Assembly: GCF_901709675.1 (NCBI RefSeq)
Contig: NC_051087.1
Location: forward strand, 2,066,001 to 2,130,000
Direction of reading: 5' to 3'
Origin: Syngnathus acus
Lineage: Eukaryota; Chordata; Actinopteri; Syngnathiformes; Syngnathidae
Length of the DNA: 64,000 nt
Part shown: positions 12,701 through 26,425 of the stretch, piece after piece
How positions within the stretch are numbered: position 1 is the stretch's first letter
Layout of the letters: the number at the start of each line of letters is the position of its first letter
Program-made: the position numbers and the translations under genes
Notes under the pieces: model-generated
Database searches by the model: none
Told to the model about the DNA's origin: nothing
What the model saw: the letters and a program-made list of their open reading frames with translations, nothing else

Positions 12701-15700
12701 TACATCCACCATTTTTAATGACCTGACTGCTGACCTCAAATCGTCACCAAACCAAATTTGATTCGAGTAGCTAAATACTTTGTTCTCTGGTTTTTGACGT
12801 AACGTAAAAGCTAAAGCTAATTGGCGTTAGCTATGCTAGTTAGCAAATTAAGCTAAAGCTAATTGGTGTGAGCCATGCTAGTTAGCAAATTATCTGCCTC
12901 AATAGCGAGTCCCGAGTAATTATTTAATCAATTGTAGATAAGATGTTCCAAAACCAATATTGGAGATTGAAAGAAGACGGGCGGCATCTTTGCAAGTGCG
13001 CTGGACGCGATGACGCAAGGCTCACTCGTGCGTGTCGAGTAGCGCGAAGGGCGGATGGTTCAGGCGGGCCATTATGAGGACAAGCTGTGCGGACTTCATT
13101 ACATCAAACCCAAGGAATGAACACGAGATGCCGGCATTAATCAACAACAGGCGCCATTTGGAGAAGCAAACGTGATTTTGTGTCCTTGATACAAAAAAAA
13201 ATGTCAAGTTTGCCCAGAAGCTGTCTTTCGACCAACAAGACAGAATTGTTTTTTATTCTTTCTTTTTGGAGCAAACCTGGGAAGTGTCAAACTTGGCTGG
13301 TTTCTCCGCCACAAGTAAGAGACCTCGGCTTCTCCGGCTCAAGGCGATGAGTCATGAGTTGACTCCACCTTGCCGTCATCTGATGTTACAAGCAAGCTTT
13401 TCTTTTCTGCGACCGGGCTGAAAACATGGAAATAAACAGGCCCGGTGGTGTCACGTAAACACGTGTGTGCCCCTATTCAGAGAAAGAGGTGTGGATGGAA
13501 ATTTTTTGGGTTTTTTCCAAATCCATTGCAGGAGACTCAAATGAAAACCATTGAGTTTGGTTTCCTTCATTCATCTTCAGTTCGTTTCGAAGTTTCAGCG
13601 CTGAAGATGTCCTCCCGTGTATCTGCTCGACATGGCCTGTTTGTTTTGCTTGCTGGGCTCCCATCGGTCGCAGCTCGCCCTCGCCGGACGTTCAAAGAGC
13701 AGCATGCTTTTCCACAGCCCCTTCCTGTTTCACGCTCCCCTATCTGTTCCAGTCCACTCCCCCCCCCCACTCCGGCGTTTGCCCTCACCGCAGCCTTGCT
13801 AAGAGGTCACGACCCCGCCGTTGTCCCCTTGCCTACCGAGGACGCATTACTTCATCTGACACTTCCTGGTTGTCCAAACAAGTCTGGAGAGTGAGGTCAT
13901 GTTGGAAGGCAACAATGACCATGCGGCCGGTCGCAGATGTGAATCTCTTTTTTCGGTGGCTTGCCCCTAAGTACAATTCTTTAGTCTTGTTGTTTTCTCC
14001 AGTACGAGACGAAAACCTCAAATGTGGAGCTAATGCGAGTTTAATGAAAGGCTGTGATGTGGCTTTTTGGCAGAAGTCGTAATGTGATTACAGCGAGCGG
14101 CAGAGCGGGCCAAAACACACGGAGGCCGGTTAGTCTTAAAACCCAGACCCTTGCGAAGCCGACGCGTTCCTAGGGGAGAGCGGCGAGTGGCGCGAGGACG
14201 TCCGGCTGCGGAAATGACGTTGGGATTTTCAACTCCCAGGTAATTCCAGCAACGCGTTTCCTAAGGACAACAGTTAGAGACGGGACACGGTTCCTGAGGA
14301 GGAAAGCCCGAGGAACAGAAGCCCATCTGCTTGTTGCTCTTCTAGTAGACACTTCCATGTCACCGCTCTTTTGGCCTCCGGCAGCCCCGCTTCAAGTTTC
14401 CTCTCCGAACCCAAGGACTTTCCGTAGCGGGACATCCTCCCAGCTGTGGGAGTGGAAGGGAGTTGCTAGGAGAGAGATGTCACATAACGACAACAACGCA
14501 TCGTTCCGAGGTCAAAACGTGAGCATCTTTTTTTTTTTTTAACTGCAACACAAGCAAGAGAGGATATCCAAAAGATGCGAGGCTTATTGTAGACCAGCGG
14601 TGTCAAACTTAAGGCATGGGGGCCAGAGCCGACCCACTGCATCATTTTTTTGCGGCCCGCAAAGGCAAATTTATATCGACTTTGTTTCTTCCAAGTTTTA
14701 ACAACACAGAGATTTGGGAAATCCTTAGCATAAAAAGTTAAATCAACTGGAGAAGAGAAGGGGCTCCTAGTGAGTCCCTGGGTACTCGGACAACAGAAGT
14801 GGAAGTGAAGTCACATACAACCAATGTCCAAAAGTGATGGCTCACTAAAAGACACAAAAAAATAAAAACATGTGACTATTTTGATTCTTACCAAGATTGT
14901 GTGATAAAGATATCAAAAGAACCCTTGTCAGCTTCTTTTTTTATGAGTTTATAAATGTTGCTGGGTCTAATTTGCCTTTATATGGACATTCCAGGACATT
15001 CTGGGCTTCTTCTGTCAGTGGCATTTTAATCTTCCTTAAAAGTTGGATTATTCTTTTATTAGTGTTTCGGTTTGGCTTCAGTCTGGCTGGATAGGGGCTC
15101 AGGAAAGAATCTCCAGAGCCGGTGCTTTCGAGAACACCGTGGTCCTTTTTTTGGATCGTTTTGTTACTTTGTTAAATTTTGGTACGAATTTCAGAGCAGA
15201 CGGGGCATGACAAATGCATTTTATGCTGTCTCAAGAGTTTACACCTCCTGCATTGAAAGCCAATTAAAAAATGTGCATGCCCAGCCTTTTCACAGTAGAG
15301 ATCCTGGACACTTTCCAGACATGTCCTGCAAGACTTCCACCTTTCCCTTTACACATAGGTATTATATCACCTGTAAGGCTCCAAAAACTGCCTAGGTAGG
15401 CACAAAATTGACAGGTTGACTTTGTCACCAGATTCCTAGTCAATTGTTTTTCATGCAAAACACAGAAAAAAGTTGCATATTAGCCAAACAAATTGCACAG
15501 GTATGAAAGGGGGTGGTGGTTCTGCAAGCCTCGTTCAAAACCAAGCAACACCACCAACAAACAGTTCATTAAAACGAGTGCAGCTGATCCCTACGGAGTA
15601 GACTCACGTTTGGTGGCGTTGATGAGGTTCTTTCCATCTTTGTACAGCTCCTTAATGAACCTGTTGGTTTTGTCCAGCTCCGCTTCGTGAGCCTTAATCT

Positions 15701-15761
15701 TCTCCCTGAAACTGGGGCTGTCCAGATAGCATTCGCTGAATTCCAGCGGGTGAAGTCCCAT
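738..15761 (-). CDS. arhgap10: Rho GTPase-activating protein 10 (GRAF2), 3'-truncated by window edge
   Basis: Eighteen coding exons, written high to low: 15761-15608, 10791-10696, 10405-10344, 9433-9362, 9263-9162, 7783-7673, 7375-7271, 7148-7019, 6936-6830, 6753-6659, 6573-6492, 6377-6335, 6238-6170, 5891-5817, 4633-4549, 3852-3794, 2524-2419, 897-738. They total 1713 nt (571 codons) and phase closes at every junction. The start is the ATG of [15 protein letters not shown], matching the family N-terminus. Residues 1-234 form the BAR domain (curved-membrane binding), about 265-372 the PH domain, about 390-571 the RhoGAP domain, with the arginine finger in GLYRVVG (about R418) and the [14 protein letters not shown] motif in the last exon. 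The family stimulates GTP hydrolysis by Cdc42/RhoA and acts in membrane and actin remodelling. ARHGAP26 is the close alternative; DDERCI, SAKKKE and the prmt9 neighbour favour ARHGAP10. The 43-nt exon 6377-6335 is poorly conserved and rests on phase and splice sites. The Ser/Pro linker and SH3 exons lie left of base 1. Intron 1 is the largest (4.8 kb); the 4549 exon uses a GC donor. Confidence 0.95.
1087..1116. repeat. Poly(T) tract
   Basis: Near-pure T run interrupted by one C, in an arhgap10 intron. Confidence 0.9.
1920..2010. mobile_element. Degraded relative of the TATAAGTCGC element
   Basis: TTTTGGACCATAAGGCA and TATATAAGGCGCATC resemble the GGACTATAAGTCGCACC words of the element at 52293 but without clean ends. 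Probably an old fragment of a related family in an arhgap10 intron. Confidence 0.35.
4547..4548 (-). other. arhgap10: Non-canonical GC splice donor in arhgap10
   Basis: The exon encoding [14 protein letters not shown] ends CTCAG followed by gcaagt on the minus strand. The base pattern is the classic AG|GCAAGT consensus of U2-type GC-AG introns. The phase (2) matches the next exon at 3852, which begins G-AGC-CTT (R-S-L), and no usable GT lies nearby. Confidence 0.85.
4716..4769. repeat. AT/AC compound microsatellite
   Basis: (TA)n passes into (CA)n, (CATA)n and back to (TA)n. Confidence 0.9.
9561..9851. repeat. Imperfect direct duplication of about 130 bp in arhgap10 intron
   Basis: Copy 1 is about 9561-9690, copy 2 about 9721-9851. 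Shared blocks include ACAAAATGTG, TCAAATTTATTA, AAAATTATAG, AAGTTAAGTATCTCAT and TTTTATTTTAGTG, in the same order. Confidence 0.85.
11465..11487. repeat. Poly(G) tract, 23 bases
   Basis: Uninterrupted run of 23 G on the plus strand in arhgap10 intron 1. Such runs can fold as G-quadruplexes and are prone to length error in assemblies. Confidence 0.9.
12808..12891. repeat. 42-bp tandem duplication in arhgap10 intron 1
   Basis: Units 12808-12849 and 12850-12891 both read AAGCTAAAGCTAATTGG, a short variable part, then ATGCTAGTTAGCAAATT. Confidence 0.9.
14595..14690. mobile_element. hAT-like fragment, same family as 46788
   Basis: CAGCGGTGTCAAACTTAAGGC, GGGGGCCAGAGC and GCGGCCCGCAAAGG match the left half of the 46788 element. 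The right end is missing. It lies in arhgap10 intron 1. Confidence 0.65.
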
Positions 15762-17846
15762 GTCTCCGTATGGTTCTCAACTTTTGGAAGTAAGGGGGAA
15801 AAAAGTCACTTCTGGGATAAAAACCTAAGCTTTTGAGGACAAATCGCCGGCGGGCAGCATAACGAGTTAGCCTAGAAGCGGCTAACGTGGGTTAGCATGG
15901 TTCACTACTCGTATGACGCGCGCGAGTCTTGCTCTTCAGTTGTCAAATTTTAAGGGCAAAGAGGAGCTGGCAAAAGCGAGGTGCTGTGTTGTTAAGAAAC
16001 GAGGTGAATACGGTAGAATAAGGTCCACACCAGGGCGGTTGTCAGAAAGTTGCCGCGTACATGTTTGCTTTGCCCTCAATAGACGCACCCCACCTAGCAA
16101 AGTGACAGATTGAGAAACTCTGCTGACATCTGCGTGCGTGTAGGGGAGAAGGAGGCGGGAGGACTTCGCCCAAAGATTTATCAACAAGCTGAAAAAGTAT
16201 TCGCTTGTCACTTCCGATTTTGCACGGCAACTCAATAAATTACTAGTTCAAAACATTAAGACATGACGCGACTTAAAAAATTACGAAAGAAAGAGAGTCC
16301 TAATGTTATTAATGTTGAAGCTTCTAACCTAAGTCACTTGTTCAAATAGCCTTGTTGTCTCACGAGCTCGCTAATGCGACATCGTGATAAAAGTTTGGGG
16401 AAGCCTCTTGATCTGGTCGAACAGCTTTGGAGAATCCAAATTTGCCCCGATTTATCCTTCACCTGGATTGTTTGTTTGTTTATGGAATAAACAATAACAA
16501 CTTTAATTGTTTGTGGAGTTTTGTATGGTTGAATCGTATCAAATACAGCCAGACCCAAGAAAATTATACTTTTTGTTCGTTATTATAGTTAAAATAATAA
16601 TTATTATTGGTATACTTTTTAACGTTCCTTGTCATTTAGTTGATAAAATGGGTTTTGACTAGAAATAGAATTCAGACTAGAATTTATTTTATATGTCGCT
16701 CACCAGATTACATAATTTTGCCATTTCTGGACAAGGAATAAAAAAAATATTGATTGATTTTTAGAAGAGGGTATTTAAGGTCTTAATGCACTCCAATAGA
16801 GTAAATTAAAGTCATTGAACATATTGAATTAAAATCCACACAATAGTTTAGAAAGAAAAAAAACATGTTGATGCGGAACAAAATTCACCAGTGTGTTTCA
16901 AACCCGAGCTGTTTTATCGTAGGACCCAAAGAGCTCAGTTTAGCTCCGATTTACGTAGCCAGTTTATTATTATTTCGGTAAAATCTTACGTAGTGATGCT
17001 TTCGTTCCGCTTGTTTTAAGCCGACTGCGAGATGACCTCTTGGAGAAGAAGAATCTTCCGGAGGTTTATTATTAAAGACATTTTGACATGAAGTGTATCT
17101 GTAACGTCACCTAAAACGTCATTTGAATGGTTTAATTTTTTTTCCAAACGACAACAAACAAGTACGTCGTTCCTGAGATCATCTTGCTGTGATCTAACCT
17201 TTAACGGTATGTCAGCAATAGTGACGCGTGGCGAGATTTTTTTTAAATTAATTAATGGGCATGACGAATAATTCACATAATTTGTCATCAAAACATTACT
17301 TGTTCTTTACAGCATCTCATTTTTGCAGTCTGTCCACGCCAGAGTGTTGCACTCGGAAAAATTACGAAATAATGATATTTTAAACAAAACAGCAGCATTG
17401 CAGTGTGTTCTAATGTATTGTCTGCCCGATTCTTAATATTGCAAGAATAAACATCTAGAGGAATACTATATCACTGGATGAATACTAAGACAAAAAAGTT
17501 ACCTAATAAAGTGAAAAAATAAACAATGAATTGCAAGTATTAAGTTGAAATGTCTTGAGAAAATAATTCATAATGTTCATATTCTCACGATTTTACTAAA
17601 CAAACAGCAAGAAATTATATGGTTAAAATATTTAAAAAAAAAAAAAACTTTTCCATCCTGAGAATATAAGTGATGTTTACAAGATGAACAGCAAAATAGT
17701 TAATAGTATTACGAGAATAAAATGGGGAAATTATGAGAAAAATTTACAAAATTATTGTTCATTTTATTAACAAGATAGAAATATTAGGATTGCTAGATGC
17801 AACATTTTTTCAGAAAATCAAAACTATCATTTCGATTTGTTTACAG
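15762..17846. other. Head-to-head interval between arhgap10 and prmt9
   Basis: This 2.1-kb interval must contain the arhgap10 5' UTR and the missing first exon and promoter of prmt9. The left 500 bases are GC-balanced and free of repeats (promoter-like); the right 1.2 kb is A/T-rich with poly(A) runs. I cannot place a transcription start or the noncoding prmt9 exon. Confidence 0.45.
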
Positions 17847-17849
17847 GGG

Positions 17850-20800
17850 ATGCCTAATGCCAGCGCAAGGCCAAAGCACGGTGGCAGGAGGACCCGAAGA
17901 CGGCGCCGAGAGGACCCGGCAAGGAATCAACTGGTGTCCAGCTCGCTGGAAAGCGCCCAGCAGTGCCTCTTCAGTCAAGACTATGGGCCCGCATTTGTGC
18001 ACTACCTCTTGGTCCTCAACCTGGCACCAGAGTTCAAGGACTTTGCTAAGGTAATGTCTCTGAGCGCTCTGCTAAAAAAAAAAATCATAGATTTTCTAAA
18101 TAAAATGTCTCGCTTGGTTTTCTTGCAGGAGTCCTTTCGCTTCACACTCTTTAAGTGGGCCGAGGAGCTGGACTCGGCAGGCCGCATTCAGGACCTGTTC
18201 GGCTGCTACGAGCAAGCGCTGGAGCTCTTCCCTGCAGATGAGGTCATTCTAAACAGCATGGGCGAGCACCTCTTCAGGTATGCTCTCCATTTGAATGTCC
18301 ATGCAACGTACCAACTTAACACCCTTAACCTGCATGTTAAAAAAAAAAAGTTAATTGGTGCACTTGGAAAATAAACGATTGCCTGAAATCTCGCATGATG
18401 TGAAATTGGGGCTTAATGCCGCTCCCAGTCAAAGTTATGTGTTTTCATTATTATTATTTTTTTTTCCAGAATGGGCTTCCGAGATGAAGCGGCGGGCCAT
18501 TTCTTCAAAGCCCTGAAGCTGAAGCCGGACTTCTCAGAGGCCAGGGAAAACTTCTACCGTGTGGCCAACTGGCTGGTGGAGCGTTGGCACTTCCTGATGC
18601 TCAACGACCACGGCCGCAACCGCAAGTACCAGCAGGCCATCCAGAAGGCGGTGCGTGGCGGTTGCACCACCGTGCTGGACATAGGTACCGGCACGGGGAT
18701 CCTCGGGTGAGAAATGGACGCTGTTGTCTGCTTTGTGTGACGTCGTCTTTCCTTATCGCTAACGTGTCTTCATTGTTAGCATGTGCGCTAAGAAGGCGGG
18801 GGCCGCCGAGGTTTACGCTTGCGAGCTTTCCAAGACCATGTACGAGCTGGCTTGCGAGGTGGTGGCCGCCAATGGGATGGACGGAGGCATCCGCATCCTC
18901 CACATGAAGTCCTTGGAAATGGAAGTGCCAAAGGACATCCCGCATAGGTACACGCAGGGGAGTTCACGCCAGGATGGCCATCTATCTCACGGGGGCGGCC
19001 ATTTTGTCGCTTACTTTAGCTGCGCATCACCAGCTAATAGGAGAATTCGTATCTCAGTATAGGAAAACTAAATTTAAATAAATAAATAAATAAAATAAGA
19101 ATCGCTCCCTCCTAAATCGCAGCACTCCATTTTCTTTGTTGACCTGCCAGGGTTTCGCTGGTGGTGACGGAGACGGTAGACGCCGGCTTGTTTGGAGAAG
19201 GCATCATCGAGAGCCTCATCCATGCCTGGCGCCACCTGCTGCTGCCTCCGCAGGTAACAACAAAAACAGTCATGGAAGGACAGTAATGGCTGCCACTTTG
19301 CAATGTAGCATCGAGTCACGTTTTTTTTTTTTTTTTTTTTGCATAGAGGGGTGAGGCTGCATCCCGAGACCCTTCTGCGACTGGGCGGGTCATCCCCGCC
19401 AGTGCTACTGTATTCGCCATGGCTGTGGAGTGCCTGGAGATCCGGCGACATAATAAGTATGTTGGTTTTACGGCTTTAAACACATAGACTTTCTCTCTAT
19501 GGACAATAATGGCCGCAAATGCTGATAAATACAACCATTTTTGTTTGTTTTCATTCAGGCTTTGCGTGTCCGACGTCGGCGGTCTTTCATTGGCGGCAGC
19601 TGAGCACCTGCGCAGTCCGGTGAGCTGCAGCACCGAACCGGACGACTCCATGGAACCGTACACCACCGAACGACTCAGCAGGCTGCCCGGAGGCTACTCG
19701 GCCCTCACCGAGCCGCTCACCGTGCTCCACATCGACTTCAACCACGTGCAGGCGAGCTGAGATTTGAACACTAAATTCACTCATTGATTTTACAGGTGAC
19801 GATGCTTAATAAGTCCCCGTGAGCTCTTTTGTTTTCTGCCCTGTCTCTCCCGGAGCCAAGGATCTAACGACTCCACCGGTTAATAATCAAAACCGTAATT
19901 AATTCTCTGCCGTTGGTCTCCTGGAAGCAAAACATTTTGCATCATAGGCGGCCTGAAGGGATTGCCTCACTCATTAGCTCCTACCCGACTTTATTATTAA
20001 CAAGTTTATCATGCAAGCAGGCAAGCGCAGACGCCGTCGTTGCCGGGCAATTGGACTGCAGACAAGCCAAGCTAATTTATTCAGATCCTTGTCACGCACA
20101 TAACTTGTTTGAGAGGGGATATAGAAGGAATAAATTAGAGTGAAGTTGTTTTTTTGGTCGGTGAAACTTCAGTTCGGAAAACTAAACCTAGACGTAGCTT
20201 CATCAGTACAATTTACGAAATGCTTTGAATTGAATTAGATTTTATGAAATTATATTTTTGTCATAAATAAGAATATTGTCTGCTTTCGGCAGGAGCTGGA
20301 GGGGCTGAGCTCCAGGCCGGTGCAGCGGGTGCACCTGCCGGTGGTACGGGACGGCGAGTTGGATGCGCTGGCTGTGTGGTTCCAGTTGCACCTGGATGAA
20401 GAAAACAGCTTGTCAACGGGACCCCACGAGGACACCTGCTGGGAGCAGGCCATCTACCCCGAACACACGAGCAAGGGTAAGACAAAAATGTATTCAGTGC
20501 ACAGTGTCGAATTATAAGATAAGTGAGGGAAGAACTCCAAGGGGCAGAGGATCGCGCCAAGGGGTGTCTCACATCAGTTCGATCGATATTAGCGCTAATA
20601 AATTGCTGGTTTTCTATCCGCCAAGCATTTCCACATGTAATCACTAGAGGGCGCCGTTTCATCACTTATGACGCTTAGAACACAACGGCGCTAATCGAGT
20701 CAGACACGCAGCTCGTCATCCTCCAGACGGCGGCTGACTCGATTGTCGTCGCTGCTGTCACGGGAATCCGTCAACATCCACGTCCGTCAGCTCCATCCGC

Positions 20801-22732
20801 TTCTTTCCGTCCGCTGTTATCTGTGCTCCGTGATCGGCTTTGACACTCTTTAGCGATCATGAAATATGCATTTTGCTCTCCACTTGACATGAAGACGTGA
20901 ACAGATGTTACTCCTGAAGGAGTCCCCCGCCCCCCTGTGCCTTTGACTCTCATCGCTCTCCTTCCGCTCCCGTTTCATTTACAATTCCATCATCACCTCA
21001 GTCAACACTTGAGCTTGATGTTGAACTTTTTTTTATTATACTTTTTATCATACCACTAACTGTAATATTATAACTCTAATTGAGGTTTTTTTTCCCCTGT
21101 CAGGTTTTGTCCTAAAAAGCGGCGATGAACTGATCGTAGAAGTGTCCTGCCTGGACGCCTACCTGAGGCTTTGCAGCGTGGCTGTCCTACGAGGCGGTCA
21201 GGAAATATCTCTGAGCATGTTTCCGGACCCTCGCGACGCCGGCGACTTTGCCCCCAATGCGGAAGCGGAACTGTGCAGTGCCCTGGCGTCACTCCAAACA
21301 CGGCAAAACCAAGACGTCTGCATGCTGGAGTGCTCGGAAATGGCGCTCTTGAACAATTCCGACTACCATCGGAGCTTTGCCGCCGCCTTGTCTAAGCTCA
21401 TCAGCCGCTTGAAGGCCCAATCTCAAAACCTGGAGGCCTCCGCTGATGTCTTGAAGGTATGGAATTTGATTTGGTGAGATTCCAGGTTGAGTAATATTTA
21501 TGTCCAAATGTGTAGGAACCCTGCCCCGCGGACCCTCTGTACGTTTTGGACGTGTCGGAAGGCTTCTCCATGCTGTCCCTCATCGCTGCCAGCCACGGCG
21601 GAGTGAAGGCCTACAGCTCGGTGGAGAAGCGCAAGCAGCAGGACGTGCTGGAACGCCTGGCGCGCGCCAATCACGTTCCCGAGGGGAGTTTAGAGTTCTG
21701 GCTTAACCACGGCGAGGACGAGCAGGGGGCGCTGCAGAGACCCTCGCGTGAGAAACTTTGGAGCGCCATCTTCTTGGATTGCGTGGAGACGTGTGGGCTC
21801 GTCAGGCAGAAGCTGATGGAGAAGGCGTCTCTGGCCAGGTGAGGCAAAACGAAAAGTCCGACTCAGGTGTGCATATATGCAAATCTTTGGTTGAATTTCC
21901 ATATTTGTATTTCCAAAGATGTCTGCTGGAGCACGGCGGTCGCGTCTTCCCGCACAAAATGGTGGTGCTTGGTGTGTTGGTGGAATCAGACACGCTGCTG
22001 CTGGAGAGCGCCGTCCAGGGCCGCGAAGCCACGCTCGGCTTCAACATCGCGCCGTTCATCAACCAATTCACTGTGAGTAGCCAGAAAATCCAATTCTGTA
22101 CAAGCCAATCAATCAATAATGTGTTGTGTTTCAGGTGCCGGTCCACGTGTTCCTGGATTTCTCCACGTTGGCGTGTCGACACCTCAGTGAACCGACAGAG
22201 CTCTTTGTTCTAGACCTCATGGATGCTAACGCTAACTATGAGGTCAGAGAAATCCAGGTGGGTTCCAAACAAGGTTCTGGAAGGTGTTGTTTTTCAAATC
22301 CCTCCGTGTAAACAAAATATAATATAGTACCCGCTTAGCTGGCAGCTAGCGCAAGAAGCTAAATTATTACCGTGACCCAAAAAAGATTTTGGATTTAATG
22401 AAAAAATAATCATACAAAAATAAAGACATAGAATAAAGTCCAGACGAATAAGAGCCAATTCAAAGTTTTTTTTATTTATCGAAACTTGACAATGTGACTG
22501 CTCTCTCCAGGTCCAGGTAACGTCATCGGGCAGAATCACTGCAGTGCCCTTCTGGTACGACATCCACCTGGACGAAGATACTCGAGTCAGCACACTGGCT
22601 CCAAACTCTCACTGGAAGCAGGCCGCCGTGGTCTTGCAGCGCCCCCACTTGGTGGCAGCTGGGGAGAGAGTCCGGCTCACCGTCAGGCTCCGCAACAGCA
22701 GCATCTCCATAGAGGTGCGAAAAGACGAGTGA
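17850..22732 (+). CDS. prmt9: Protein arginine N-methyltransferase 9, complete coding region
   Basis: Thirteen coding exons: 17850-18050, 18129-18277, 18470-18706, 18780-18947, 19151-19253, 19347-19456, 19559-19751, 20293-20476, 21104-21456, 21516-21838, 21919-22072, 22135-22257, 22511-22732. They total 2520 nt, 839 residues, close to the 845 of human PRMT9, and phase closes throughout. The N-terminus carries TPR-like helices (about residues 25-130) and a basic Arg-rich start. The SAM-binding motif [12 protein letters not shown] is at about 184-195, followed by the acidic post-I motif [11 protein letters not shown] and the double-E region [13 protein letters not shown] second, degenerate methyltransferase-like half follows, as usual in this family. 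PRMT9 is a type II enzyme that symmetrically dimethylates the splicing factor SF3B2. An acceptor (tttgtttacag) ends 3 bases before the ATG, so an unlocated 5' noncoding exon is implied. The 19751 donor is GC, not GT. It is head to head with arhgap10 and tail to tail with tmem184c. Confidence 0.97.
19321..19340. repeat. Poly(T) tract before prmt9 exon 6
   Basis: A T run of 20 or more lies six bases before the acceptor gcatag of the exon at 19347, acting as an extreme polypyrimidine tract. Confidence 0.85.
19752..19753 (+). other. prmt9: Non-canonical GC splice donor in prmt9
   Basis: The exon ending DFNHVQ is followed by gcgagc instead of a GT donor. Joining it to the acceptor at 20293 (cggcag|GAG) restores the VQ-EL junction expected from the family in phase 0. 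A GT six bases upstream (CAC|gtgcag) would delete two residues but also keep frame, so it remains an alternative. Confidence 0.65.
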
Positions 22733-22854
22733 TGTTCCAACAGTGTGGCCATGACCAGTGTTATCTGGTAGGTTGACTGTTTTTAAATAGTGCCGTTTGG
22801 CCTTTTAATGTCACGTCCTTGTTTAAAACCAGCAACAAAAATCTACATTTTAAT

Positions 22855-22860
22855 AATAAA
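22855..22860 (+). terminator. prmt9: prmt9 poly(A) signal candidate
   Basis: An AATAAA hexamer lies 123 bases after the prmt9 stop codon, the first one downstream. It implies a short 3' UTR of about 140-150 bases. Confidence 0.55.
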
Positions 22861-22917
22861 TACAGAAGGGAAAATATCAACATTACTGTCTTATTAGAAA
22901 CAAACCACAATTAGTGC

Positions 22918-22923
22918 TTTATT
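22918..22923 (-). terminator. tmem184c: tmem184c poly(A) signal candidate
   Basis: TTTATT on the plus strand is AATAAA on the minus strand, about 745 bases after the tmem184c stop; a second one follows upstream at 22930-22935. With the prmt9 signal 60 bases away, the two converging transcripts would end almost back to back. Confidence 0.4.
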
Positions 22924-23665
22924 GTTGGTTTTATTGAGAGAAAAAAAAGAAAGCTGTGGAAGGCATTAGAATTAATGGCCACACTCAAAAAGGCAAGAAT
23001 GTTTTAGACATACATGTATTTTTTCAAGCAGTTAGAATCTTATGAGAACTTTTTTGTCAAAATATTTGTCTTTCACCCCCCAGGATTGTAGTTTTTAATT
23101 TAAAAAAAAAAAACTTGGTTTGCAACAAAGTTGCTTTTTTCAGTAAATGTAATTTTAAAATATATTCTTAAAGAGAAAAAAAACCTGAAACTGGTATCAT
23201 ATATGAACAGCCCTATTTTTTAAAATGATTTTTTAATTATCATAGTTCATTGTCAAGTCTTATTTTCTCATTATTTTTGCCTTGCCTACTCCAAGAAAAT
23301 ATATTTGAAAGAAAGAAAAAAAAAAAAGATTTCTCATAACATTCCGCCTTCATTTTTGTAGTGTCATTATTAGTGTGCCTTCTCAGGTTGGCCCTTCAAC
23401 ATTCTTACATGACGTTTCAAACATAACAACCAGTAATTTGACACTATATGTGTGCGTATCCCTGCAAATGAGGCTAACCGGCTAAGGCGCTATTGCTTGA
23501 GAATGTGACTAGAAAGTCTCTTCATGAGATGCAAGTCCACTGCGATCCAACATAAGATGAAGTTAAGTGTCATTTCCTCACAGAACATTCTTAGAGCTGT
23601 CATGTTATTGATTGCCACAGTTAGCAATGTAATTGGGTCCCGCCCATTCATTAGCGATGACTCTT

Positions 23666-25952
<2,287 letters not shown>

Positions 25953-26294
25953 TGTGACATAAAGACAAGTTACCAAAAGCTTCCTTGTACCCAGGTGAGT
26001 AAAAGTCGTTGTTTTCGTTACGAAGACATGTTAATTGTCAACTCGTGATTTAAATTTACCCCAGCCGAGTGGCTAGGCTAGTGTTAGCTCGCTAGTAGTT
26101 TTGCCATGTAAACAAATGACGTGCGTGCCCGTATTATAATAGCCGGTTGAAAGCCTCTTGGTCTTTAGCACATTGTGAAACGCTATCCTCAAAACAATCC
26201 AAATTGAGCTCATTTAAATCATCTTAACTCTGTTGCTTTTCTTTGGTGGCAAGCCTCAAAGTTTACTTGTTTCCTTCTGTTGGCCACTTTTCCG

Positions 26295-26360
26295 CTTCCG
26301 GGTTTAGCTCCCTTACAAGCTAAGGTGTGATTGGTTGCATTGTTTCTGTAGGCCAATCGG
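26295..26360 (-). promoter_or_regulatory. tmem184c: Possible tmem184c promoter elements
   Basis: Within 345-410 bases upstream of the tmem184c ATG lie an ETS-type CTTCCGG at 26295-26301 and two CCAAT boxes in opposite orientation (GATTGG at 26329-26334 and CCAATCGG at 26353-26360). This combination is typical of TATA-less housekeeping promoters. Inference only. Confidence 0.4.
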
Positions 26361-26412
26361 TGAAGAGCGTTTTACAGGAGGCTTTGGATAGTTTGATTGT
26401 GATGCGCGCTCG

Positions 26413-26425
26413 CCACTAGATGGCG
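26413..26425 (+). promoter_or_regulatory. CTCF-like core motif, tmem184c/ednra interval
   Basis: CCACTAGATGGCG fits the CTCF core CCASYAGRKGGCR at every position. It lies between the presumed tmem184c promoter and ednra. The identical 13-mer occurs at 62113. Confidence 0.4.

Larger units (their letters stand above)
22733..23665. other. Convergent 3' UTR interval between prmt9 and tmem184c
   Basis: No coding potential. A/T-rich, with poly(A) runs near 23100 and 23315 and several hexamer variants in both directions. It most likely holds the short prmt9 3' UTR and a longer tmem184c 3' UTR. Confidence 0.6.

Noticed and set aside
17733-17849. Upstream in-frame extension of prmt9
   Set aside because: It is A/T-rich and crosses a strong splice acceptor at 17846; the family N-terminus starts near the ATG at 17850.
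18948-19062. Open continuation of prmt9 exon 4
   Set aside because: Intron read-through after AG|gtacac; the next exon at 19151 restores family sequence in phase.
20641-20653. CTCF-like word TCACTAGAGGGCG in prmt9 intron
   Set aside because: One mismatch to the core and no supporting context; not listed as a feature.
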